A DNA stretch of 64,000 nucleotides from Heliopora coerulea (Eukaryota; Cnidaria; Anthozoa; Scleralcyonacea; Helioporidae): contig JASJOG010000006.1 of NCBI GenBank assembly GCA_030142905.1, forward strand, positions 4,577,001 through 4,641,000, read 5' to 3'. Position 1 is the first letter of the stretch; every line of letters starts with the position of its first letter. Shown one piece after another: positions 24,601 through 36,600 of this stretch. The notes beneath the pieces are model-generated. The model had not been told where the DNA came from, ran no database searches, and saw nothing but the letters and a program-made list of their open reading frames with translations. The position numbers and the translations under genes are program-made.

Positions 24601-27600
24601 CTTCGTTATACACTCTCCACTCAGTATATACTCAGTTTTGTATTTAATGAAAAACTCAAAATAAGTTAGAAAATTAATCTAGCATTGAATAAGCGCAACA
24701 GGATGGAATTCATATTAATGAACTCCGTGAACAGTTTCCAGTGGTAAAATGTACTAATTGATCACAAAACAAACTTACTGTATATTTATGCCTTTGTTTC
24801 GTTTACTACAGCGAGCTTTTTGTGTTCCACCAGTCCGGAGTCATTCTCCTGGCCGAAGTGGAGCGGTATTCATTACTTCAAGAAACAAGAAGTTCCTTGG
24901 AAAAACCATGTATAAGGAAGAAGTTGAGATGATGCATCAAATCTTACCAAAGTATTATCAGGTACTTATATTTCTTTAACTTTAAAGAAAACAGTATTGT
25001 ACAGAAATTAGATCAAATTTTCTAATACCTTGTGCTCTTAACTTGGCTGGAATTTTGATTGCTTTGCAAATTTAGAAGTCTCTGGGAACATTTCCAAAGT
25101 TCATAATTTCCATTTATAATTTCCTATGATCCTGTACTTTGTTGTGCCTTTCTACTGGAAGATTATTTTTATCAACCAATAGCAACGCACAGCACGGAAA
25201 CACTGAACTCTTATAACTTAGGAGTAACTTAAGCCTATCACTGGCCCAAAAAGTGAAACCAAGAGGGGGTATATTTGCTAAATGTTACTCAACCGCAAAG
25301 GAAAAATTGATTGCAACCATACTGGATAAAATGAGGAGGGGCAAGACAAAGATGCCCGGATGATAAGTTCAAGGTCAGGGTCAATGGTCACTTCACTTTT
25401 GTCTCTTCTTTTTTTATTTTATATCTTTTGTTTTTTAAAGAATGTAAAACAATTAAGGCAAAAGTAATAGCTAACTGATTCCCGGAAAACTAGTTTTTCT
25501 GCTATACAGTTTATGAAAACAAGCACGAAACAATTTCGTAAAGATTAATTGTTTGACCTCAAGGTTCTCCAACCGACGGGAAAGGGATTGGAGAAGAACA
25601 ATTTGCCCCCCAATTTACTCAAAATGGCGGCGTTCAATTTCACCGCAATTTTCGGCCTTTATACCCTTTCTAGTTTAGTTTTGATGTATGTACAACTAGA
25701 CAATGGACTTAGTTGCACTAAATCTTTATTCTTAGTATTCAACTCAACATAAGCGACGGTTACTTTATTTATTTACCGTTCGATATATCCGCAAGTAGCT
25801 TTAACCGCCAAAAATCCAAAAATCAACAAGATTGCACAGGTGGCCCGAGAAGGTTGGCTACAATACCCCCCCTCCTAGTGTATGGCAAGGTCATGTTGCA
25901 TAACGGTTCGGTGTACGTACTGTTCTACCGGACCTTGTCTGGTACCTTTGGGACCTGATGGAGGTCTCCGGCACTGTGGTGTTATGTTCAGTTGGCGTAC
26001 CGGTACCTTCCTCGTTGTCATATGCGGTGTCGATGAAGGCCGGTTTCAACCGATCTAAAGATACTGTATCACGACGTCCATCTAAATCAAGTTCGAAATA
26101 TTTGTCTGCTCTGGTCAGGACGCGGTAAGGACCTTTATATGGCATGTCTAAAGGCTTCTGCACCTGGTCTTGCCGAATAAAAACATGCGTGCACGAATCT
26201 AGTGCCTTGTTGATGTAGACTGGTCGTGATTGCAACTTAGTTGGGGCGGCTTTGAGGCTTCGCATGGTTTGCTTGAGCTTGGTCACCAGATCTGATGTGA
26301 GCCCGGTCGGCTCACGAGAATGAGGATCAAAAAATTGTCCGGGCAGGCATAACGTTGTGCCGTAGACCAGCTCTGCAGTGCAAGCTTGTAGATCTTCCTT
26401 GTACGTGCTTCTCAAACCGAGGAGTACCATAGGTAACGAGTCAGTCCACCTGTTGGGATCCGGTTTGGCTTTGAGAGATGCTTTCAATTGGCGATGAAAT
26501 CATTCAATTATCCCATTTGCAATGGGGTGATACGCTGTAGTACTGACGTGTTTCGTTCCCAGCAATCTGCTAAGCTCCTGCCACAAGTGCGACTGAAACT
26601 GAGCTCCTCTATCAGTGGTGATTGTAGATGGTACACGAAAACAAGCGATCCATCCTGACAAGAAGGCTTTAGCGATAGTTGGTGTTGAGGCGTTGCTAAT
26701 CGGAATTGCTTCGGGCCAACATGTGAAACGATCAATGCAAGTGAGTATGTAGTTGAAGCCATCGGACGGCGGTAGTGGTCCAACAAGGTCGATGTGTACG
26801 TGACTGAATCGACTTTGGGGGAGGTCGAATGCCCCGAGTGGTGTAGATGTGTGACGGTGTACCTTCGCTTTTTGGCACGATAGACATTCTTTTGCCCATC
26901 TTCGAACATCACTGTTTATATTTGGCCAAGTGAAGCGGGACACGATGAGCTTTTGTGTCGCGTTGATTCCTGGGTGAGATAAACCATGCAGGGAGTGAAA
27001 GACTGCTTTTCCAAATTCCTCGGGTACCCAAGGTCTTAGATTGCCTGTGGAAACGTCACACAATAATGGTTTTGCTGTCATTGGAAGGTTGACCGAACGG
27101 AATTGAATGGAATTCTTAGAATGTGCTATTTCTTAAATTTCTGGATCTGTCGCTTGTGCTTCTGCCAGTCTGTCATAGTCCAAGACAAGGTTTGACGTGC
27201 TGGTGGCGTTAACTTGTCGTCGGGAGAGAGCATCTGCTGCCATGTTTGCTTTTCCTTGGACGTGTCGGATATCTGTCGTGAACTCTGAGATGTATCCCAA
27301 CTGGCGGATTTCTCTGGGCGTGTACTTGTCAGAGTTATGGTTGAAGACGTACATTAATGGTTTATGATCAGTGAGAACACAAAAGTGGCGGCCCACAAGT
27401 AAATGACGAAAGTGTTTGATCGCCAAATAGATGGCCAGTAATTCTCGGCCAAATGTGCTATACCGGGTTTCTGCTGGTTTGAGCTTCCTGGAGAAGAAAC
27501 CATGTGGTCGCCAGTGCCCGTCGATCTTTTGTTGGAGGACTGCTCCAACCGCGATGTCGGATGCATCCACTATTAGGCTGGTTGTTGCTGTCGGGTGCCA

Positions 27601-30600
27601 ATGTGTGAGCTGGGTGGCATGGGCCAACGCTTGTTTCAGCTTGGTGAAATCTTCGACCAACTGCTCCGTCCATTGAGGTCTTGATTTCTGTTGTGTTGCA
27701 TGGGTCAGGGCGGAAATAAGTGGCTCTTGAAGTGTAGCACAGTTGTCGATAAAGCTGTGGTAAAAGTTGACAAGGCTCAAAAATTCTCTAAGCTTCTTGG
27801 TGGATTGGGGTAGTGGGAAATCGAGGACGACTTGTACCTTCTCTTCTAAAGGTCGTATGCCGGTTTTGCTTATGCGATGGCCAAGGAAATCTAGCTCGAA
27901 TTTGCCAAATTCACACTTATCTGGATTGATGAGTAATCCATAATCGCTCAGTCGAGTGAAAAGCTGTCGGAGATGCTGCTTGTGCTCTTCTGAGGACGAA
28001 CTAGCAACCAGTAAGTCGTCGATATAACAATAAATAAAGTCTAGTCCGCGGATGACTTGATCCATGAACCTCTGGAAGGTTTGTGCCGCGTTGCGGAGAC
28101 CAAATGGCATTCTTCTAAATTCGAAGAGTCCAAAAGGTGTAATAATCGCAGTTTTGTCAACATCTTTCGGGTCAACTGGGATCTGGTGGTACGCACGAAC
28201 TAAATTAATTTTCGAGAAGATTGTTGCACCATGGAGGCTTGATGTGAAGTCTTGAATATGGGGTATCGGGTAGCGATCTGGTGCGGTGATGTCGTTCAAC
28301 GCTCGATAATCCCCTCACGGTCTCCAAGTTCCTGGAGTCTTCTTAGGAACCATGTGTAAAGGGGATGACCAACTGCTTAGGGAGGGCTGGATGATTCCAA
28401 GTTCCAGGAGGGTGTCGGAGTCGGATTTTGCAATCTTTAGTTTGTCAGGGGCAAGTCGTCGGGGTCGTAAATGGACCTGGTGCCCTTTCTGTGACAATTC
28501 GGTGGGTGATGTTGTGTTTGACACTCGTTTCCTGTGTGATTGGTTTCGTAATGGCAGGGAATTCTGAGAGTATGTCTGAGTACTCGGACTTGCAATGTTC
28601 AACGACAATGGGGCTAATGGATTTGATTCGTGTTAGGGTACCATTGACGCTCGAAAACGTAGTGACGTCCAGTAATTTACTACGTCGTAGGTCAACTAGC
28701 AGGCCATAATGGCGTAAAAAATCTGCTCCGAGGATGGGAAATTTTACATCAGCAACAATGAAATTCCACGCTAATTGACGACCTAAACCAAGGTTCAAAT
28801 TCATTGGATGTTTGCCGTAGGTTTTGATTTTGCTGTGATTTGCAGCCTCCAGTGTTATGCTGGTGGGTTGTAAGGGACCGGGCATGTTAGGTGGGATAAC
28901 GCTTACTTCGGCCCCGGTGTCCACTAAAAATCATTTGCGTGAATTACTGTCTATTACAAAGAAGAGGTGGCTGTTAACGTTGGTCAGCAGGTTCGCCGCC
29001 ATTACTTGCTGACCTGCCCGTTTTCCGTGCAGGGAGGTTGGCATTTGCGGGCTTTAGAGCCGAAACGTCGATGATACCAACAGAGTGTAGAACTACTAGG
29101 AATGTCATTTTCTGTTTGGGTTTTCTTTGTTGGGTGCTGGTTCTGTTGTCTGGTGAAAGCAGCCAATGTCTGATTGATCTCTAGTAGCTCAGCACGTAAG
29201 GTGGCAAGTTCGCTGTCTTCTTGTCGTTGTTGGATTGCGCTGATGTTATGAGCAAGGACATCCATGACTTTATCGGCCATTTGGGCAAGCTCAAAGCGTT
29301 GTTTCTGTAATGAGTTGTCGAACATGTGTTGGTAACCGCTGTAAAAAGAGCTCGCGAATCACCGGATGATCAGTTGATGTGTCGTCGAGCAACTGCTCGA
29401 ATTTGCGAAGGAGTTGAGAAGGTTTACGATCGCCTAACTCTTCAACTGACAACAACTGTTGTAATTTCTTGGCGCGGTTTGCAGTCGTTCTGGTTATGAG
29501 CTTATCTTTTAGTTCATCATTAGTATTGTGTACCGGTTTGTGAATAATGAGATCGCGGATATCAACAGCAACTTCCGGGGGAAGAGAAGCAACGATGTGA
29601 TGAAACTTGGTGTCTTGATTTGTGATTTCATGCGTAACAAACTGTGACTCTACTTGAGCAAACCAAACTTGCGGGTCAGCAGGCCAAAATGTAGGAAGTT
29701 TTAAAGCAACGGTAGCGATTTCTGTGACTGTTGGAGTAGGAACGTTTGCCTGTGCAGTTTGTGTTGTACCAGAGTTTTCACCTTCGGTGTTGGACATCTT
29801 GCATTAAATTGTTAAAGAAAGTTCGCTTACCGTTTCGTCGGGGTCACCAATTCGATGTATGTACAACTAGACAATGGACTTAGTTGCACTAAATCTGTAT
29901 TCTTAGTATTTAACTCAACATAAGCAACGGTTACTTTATTTATTTACCGTTCGATATATCCGCAAGCAGCTTTAACCGCCAAAAATCCAAAAATCAACAA
30001 GATCGCACAGATGGCCCGAGAAGGTTGGCTACAAATGTGATCTCTATGATGTAGATTGTGTAGGAGACTAAAAATGACGTCCAAAAAGCTTACATCTTCG
30101 CCATTTTGGTTGGCTTTACTTTTTTATCGGCAGTTAGCCTTCCAGTTTTGGAGCTCAGTGGACATAACAGGAAGTTGAGAACTTAGAAGGACTCAAAATG
30201 AACTTTGCAAACAATCCTAGGAACAAGTGCAGATTCCACAGGAAAGTTGAAATCTTACCATTTTTTCCCAAATTTTGCAACGTAAGCAATCAAAATTTCA
30301 GTGAAGTTACGAACACAAAATAAGAACACTTATCGTAGTTTTCCTATAACTCCGAAACATATCTCAAAGCTGGTTACAGTGTACCGTATAGTACTATCTT
30401 ACAGTATCCATATCCAGGGTTTGTACTGCAATTGCTGATAGTCCTCTCTGGTAAGCAATACCCGCCAGTTAGGTAGTACAAACTATTACCGTACGTCCAA
30501 TAAAAGTGCGAGTGGACATTAACTCTTTCCTCGCCACACAGGACTTCTGCTGTTCTCCTTTTTTTAACGCCAGACAATTTAGCGCGTTCTAAGGAGACAT

Positions 30601-33600
30601 CTGGATATGACTACCACCTTCAATCACAGGGCACTACCTTTCACCCGGTCGCTTTGTAAAAATGTAGTGAAATTACACTGCTACTTTACCCGTAATCAAA
30701 AACTGTTCATTAAAGACGCAATATACAATAGTCGCTTTTTGATGTCCAGTGGCATACCGTGCTAAAATGTCGCCCAGGGCGCCAGCAAAAATTGCCGCCC
30801 CTTCCCCACTTCAACAATTGATAAAAAAAATCCGAAGATTACATTCTACGCCCTTTTGACCTTCATTTCTTTAAATTAGTTTTAATAAGCACCGCTCTCG
30901 AATAAGCGCCGCATCAAAAAGTCGTAAAATTTAATAAGCGCCGCGGCGTTTATTCGATTATTCGGTAGTTCGTATTTCGGAAGATTTGTCATATTTTTTT
31001 TTTCATTTTAATATGAGCAAAATTGCCGCCCCAATGGAAGTGCTGCCAGGGACCCTACGCCCCACGCTCCCCCCTCCATCCATACGCCACCGGGAATGAC
31101 GGATTTTTAAAAAGTGGCAACGAAATCATCCACAAATCTATTCGAGGATGGCTTGTCTGACTTTAATAGAAACTGCTCAGCGGCGCCCCCCTTCAAGTCG
31201 CGCCCAGTGCATGTGCCATACTGGCCATACCTTAGGTACGCTACTGTTGATGTCCTCTTCTGAGTTTTTTGGACGTCCACTTACAGCCAAGATTATCTTG
31301 TCTCATTTTGTGTGGTGTAAGCTTAAGAGGTACGTGCAGACGTGCGATCATGCTTGGATTCTTCAGGTGTTGCCTATCTTTTTGAAAATATTTGTTCTGC
31401 GCTTTGTATGTACATGTAGCGAACTAGCAAACAAAGGCGTTTGCTACTCTTGTCGTGCTGTAAAGTTATAAAAGTTCCAAGTTGTATCTTTGTCTTTTCA
31501 AATTAAGAACTATTCGGCAGAAATTCGCCCTGGAGATCTTATTGTTTAATACATCCTTACTATGTGTACGTTCGAAAAACAGAAAGCATTTCCATTTTTC
31601 CCGGTTAGTGGCAGAAATATATTTGCGAGTTTTGGAGAACTAGATTTGATTATGGGAACGCAAACTCAAAGAGAATTGTCTCCGCAACGATTTCGAATTC
31701 TTCTGATCTTCCACAAGTGTTTATAGCTCTGAGAGGATCCTGAAATAAAGTTTTATATTAGGATTTTCTTTTCGTGTGGAAAACGAGCAAAACTTCAGGG
31801 TGCCACTCCGTGATTTAGGTCATCAATTTGAGATGGGCGACTGTGAACTTATCTATGTATCTGTCGGTTTATAGAAAACACGACTTTTAGCCGGTCAGAA
31901 ATGTTAGTTTTATACGTACACACTTGCCTGGCTGCCTTACTGGCTTCCTGCCTAGCTACCTACCTACCAGGCTGCCTGCCTGCTTAGATACCTACCTACC
32001 TACCTACCTACCTACCTACTTTCCCTACCTACCTACCTACCTACCACCTACCTATCTACTGTACCTGCTTACCTGACTGCCTGCATGCATACATGCATAC
32101 TTGCATGTATGCATTCATACCTACATGCTGTGCTGTACTCGTATATTCGTCTTAAACTTATACGTTGCTGTAAACGTGTATGTTTATGAGTTGGCAAAAT
32201 TGTACTGTTCTCCAATATAAACATGCACTACATACGTCTACGGTGTTGATTTGATACATTTGCTTCCGTTGGAGGTATAGTGATAATCTTTTCCAGTTGT
32301 CTGTGGTTACAACTTCTCACTGACTGTCCCTTATCTTTAAATTTAGTGTGCCATGCATTAGAGCTTATATGTTTTCCCTTCGTCTAGTTTGTGGTTGAAA
32401 GACATGCGAAGACATTACTACCACATTACCTTGGAATGTATCGGATCACTGTGGAAAACAAAGAAACGTATTTTGTTCTAATGGAGAGTGTATTTGGTAA
32501 ATTAAAGATCCACAAAAAATATGATCTGAAGGGATCAACTGTTGATAGGCAGACCAAAGGAAAGGAAAAGGGAACTGGAAAGGTTAGTGGCATATTGGTT
32601 GTAAAGCATTTGATACACAACTTCATAGAAACAGAGTGATACTGTACATCTGTCCGATTTGCATTCCTCTTGTATCCATTTAGATGACCCAGCGTCGAGA
32701 TAGAGTACCACCTTTGCCCAGTTTACATTGGTGATATCATTGTACATCTGTTTGGCGTTTAATTCGCATTCGCGTTGCGTGCGGTTAGCGTTTGTCAAGG
32801 TTTCCGCCCTTTCAGGAATGGAAATAGTCTCAAGAGATTATGAGAGATTGAGTTATCCATACCACGAGAAGTTTTGTCTCGGCATGGGACCTTAGTAGCA
32901 CTGCCCATAGTATCGTTACACCCTGTAGCAGCAATAAAAAGATTTGAAACGCCTGTAAGGGCAATGGCAAACTCGCGTGTAGTTTTTGACACCGAATCCT
33001 CTTAAGTGTCCACGAAAACAGTTTTTTTACCGAATTTCGCGACACCCAGCACTATCCACTAAATGTCTGGCATAATATAACCGGATGCCGGATACGAGCT
33101 AATAACTAGATTTTATCGAATCCCAGTATCAAGGTTCGGGACATTCTTTATCTGAAGCTGGTTAAATTTATGCCATAAATTAACTAAACGAAACGGTTTC
33201 TTTTCTAGGAGGAAAAATCTCCCATACTGAAAGATCAGGATTTCTTAGATGATGGTATAAAACTTTGTGTTGGTGAGGCAAATAAAACAGATTTAATGGA
33301 CAAGCTTAAAGCAGACACAGATGTAAGACATCAGTTAAGGTTCTTGTCTTTGTAATGTTTACAACATGAGCGACCGTGCGGTGTCGAATGTACAATCACG
33401 AGCAGAAGGCGAGTGATTGTGTATTAGATACAGCACGGGCGCGAATGTAGTAAACAACTTATAAAATGAATACATGCAAACATTCGTGTTCTTCAAAAAT
33501 TGTGAAGATTCCAACGATTTTAGTCGAGAAAATAACACGAAAAGTTCATGAAAAGCAGTGTGATACAAGCACTAGTGGTTGTATCACATTTACAACAATT

Positions 33601-36600
33601 GATTAAACTTTAAATTTTGTGTAATTGTGGTAGCTTGGTAGTTATAATGTTCTTAATACGCATGCTCGCAAGCTATTCTCTCAGAAAGTTTTTCTGAGAG
33701 AATAGTTTGAGAGCATGCGTATTAAGAACTTTAAATTTTCTTGTTTTTTCTTCATGACTTATTGATGAGATTTATAAGTGTTGTTCTGTTATTGGTCTTA
33801 ACCCTTTAACGGGTCAAAATTTTCAAAAGAAACTGCTAATTATACGTTCCATTCAAAATCCTTTTGAAATCTGTTGAAATTTGTTCATGCATCCAACTTC
33901 CATACATTAGATCGTACAGATATGTCTGATCACCTGTTAAAGGATTAATAGCAGTTACTGCGTGGCACAGGTTGCTGTGCTTCTGCTCCATGCACACTCG
34001 CTAAAATTTCAAAAGCTGTTTCAAACCTGTAGTCAGAAATATTTTTCATCATTGCCTTAACAATATTGCTCTGCATTGATGAAGCAACAACAGGTATACA
34101 CGTTTGTGGGAAAAGAGAATAAATGCATTGATACAACAACTACGTATACTGTTGTTAAAATCGGTGCTCGACCGCATTAACACCTTGTTACATCATTGAT
34201 GGCTGAACAATGCTTGTAACAAAGTTCTTATCGTGGATGAGCAACACTTTGAGAATGTTGTTCATGATTTGCAGCACTACATCGTTCATGCACTGGGAGC
34301 ACAACAACATTGCTCATTGCGTGCCAAACAACATTTTCACGGGATGCAGCACAACATTATTCACGTAATATATCATACACGAGAAGGGGTGTTTCATCAG
34401 ATATCCAAACACCAAGAAATGAGTTGAAAAAAGGGGGGATAGCCGAGTTTTTCAACCAACTTCGAGGTGTTTAATATCTGAAGAAACACGACTTTCGAGT
34501 GTACGATATATTACATCTCAAACGAAACCGTATTTAAAGAGAAAATCCGGTTAAAAGTTGTCGAAGTTTTACGGTAATTAAGATCAGATATCCAAACTAC
34601 GTCTCGGTACTGAACATGTTGCGAGTTTTTTATTTAGTTTAACACCACTTTACCTTTCATACAGTGATATAAAAGCAGAACTAAAAAAGAAAATGAAATT
34701 AAAAATGAAAATTAAAATGAACAAAAGGAAATGTAAAAATGAAGTATAATTGGCAGAACAAAAAGTGAATGGCTGGATATAACATGGAAGGAGGAAGCTC
34801 TCTCTCTCTCCACTCTGCTATGGAGCTTTCAGTATGTGATGTACGCGCTCAGAAAAGTGTTTTAATTTTTGCCTGTAATAAAACTGTCCATTCTTGTCGA
34901 TGGAGACGTAAACCTTGCATGGATCTCTCAGATATTTATTTTTCCGTTGAAAATTTGGCCGAAAATAGTGATCGGTAGATATTTGACTAACTGACAGCTT
35001 AATTTACATATATCTTGCCCCTGTTTTGTTGTAAACTTGAGGACGTGTTTGCAACGGTTCAACGTATTAGAAAACAGGCAAGCAGGCACATTTGTGCTCA
35101 AACGTAGGAGAATATACAGTTATAAAGGTCCATCAATATTAAGCATTACACACCTTAGACCTTCTCATGGCTTGCTTTTCTCGTTGTCGAACTCACATGT
35201 TCTGCAAAAGTTCAATATTCCAACTTTTTGTTATTTTGGTTCAGTCCTGCGCAGAAGGTAGTCAAGATGACCAAATTTGAGCTTTTATATGGCACAGTCA
35301 AGAAATTGAGAAGTGGTTTAGCAGACATTCCAGAAACTCAACTGTCCTTTTGCTTTATCTTAATGTGGCCGCACGCGTGGTTTACGGATCATATTAAGTG
35401 GATATATGAACACAAGAACTGCAGCGCATTCGGCGTATGGTGTCAACTGGTTCGTTTGTTTATATTTATGTACACTTCATGTTTGTGCTGATTGGTCAGT
35501 TATAGACAAGTTGCTCAAAATGGGGTACACAAAGCACTGAGAGATCCATGCAGGTCTTCCTACCACATATTCCGATATGTGGTAAACCGCTTTTACTCTT
35601 TGTGTTGACTCTTACTCTTACTCAGAATGTAAATAGGAATTAATCCTTCTCATTTCCTCGTGGATGGTGTCATCACACTTCCTGTATATAGACTATGGTA
35701 TGTTACTGTGAGATCAATCTGTCTGAGGATGACTTTGAAATAAAGTCGAAATATCACAGTTTCAACCAAAGTTTCGTCTTGTTATTGACTCATATTTTGA
35801 GTTTTCAAGATGATGTTATTCTTCGGGGTATGCTTTATCTTACGTTCTTCATTTGTTACGGGGTGTGTATATGCTGTATCGATTGTTAAAAACCTAGAAA
35901 TTGATTTTTTTTGTGTTCTTTTCATGTTCTTATGATAATTCAAAGGTAATTTAAATGTTTGTTTTTTCATATAGTTCTTGTGCAAGTTAAATATAATGGA
36001 TTACAGTTTGCTCGTTGGAATTCATGAATATGGACGGGAGGATGCTGAATCCGACGGGGAAGATGCTGGAATGGAAAGTCCGGACGAAAGTGGTGAAGAT
36101 CTGGAGTCGCCTAATGATGCCTCTGGAACTGCAGAATCGGCGGGCGAATCACCTACCAGCACGCCGCCTGGGACACCTCCTGTAACACCACCAAGCACTC
36201 CTCCACCCACCAATCACATCACAACAACTAGACCGCCATTAAAAGATCGGACTCTAAGCCAGGATAGTAATGACTTTCTGGATACAGACGATGATTTACC
36301 GAGAGAATGCTACGCAGTTGCTTCTTCGGAAGGTTTGTGGAAGTAGTCACTTTGGTATTTTTTTAGTATAAATTGGTTGATCCCAAAAGATCATGATCAG
36401 TAGCAGACAGTCCGCGAACATTTCCGTTCGTGTTCACATAAAAAGTTGAATGACAGGCTCAAAAGTCAGCGACTGCTTACCAATTTTACTACATGTGAAA
36501 TGGACTAAACCAGGACAAATTTAAAATAGCTCTCTGAATTCGTACTGCTCTCCACGGTATTGATTTTCATAGGTTTTCATAAAGTATTAGTGAATTTGAG

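Larger units (their letters stand above)
25685..30033 (-). mobile_element. Ty3/gypsy LTR retrotransposon, CsRn1-like, antisense in PIP4K intron 4
   Basis: A 4349-bp element with two 178-bp LTRs (25685-25862 and 29856-30033) that begin TG and end CA and differ at six positions by my count. On the minus strand the primer-binding site just inside the 5' LTR reads TGGTGACCCCGACG, matching the 3' end of tRNA-Trp. A purine tract, GGAGGGGGGGTAT, precedes the 3' LTR. Gene order is gag, protease, RT, RNase H, integrase. The tRNA-Trp primer and the gag zinc-finger layout fit the CsRn1 clade. At least four in-frame stops and a gag frameshift make it inactive. I find no clear 4-6 bp target duplication. 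Confidence 0.95.
30034..32387. other. PIP4K intron 4, right of the gypsy element
   Basis: It holds a MITE-like element at 30750-31096 and a CCTA-type microsatellite at 31930-32120. No exon is visible until 32388. Confidence 0.5.

Noticed and set aside
27431..28709. Plus-strand open frames through the gypsy element
   Set aside because: They are shadows of the minus-strand polymerase and protease.
32426..33045. Minus-strand open frames over PIP4K exon 5 and the following intron
   Set aside because: Antisense shadows; the plus strand carries the conserved kinase residues.
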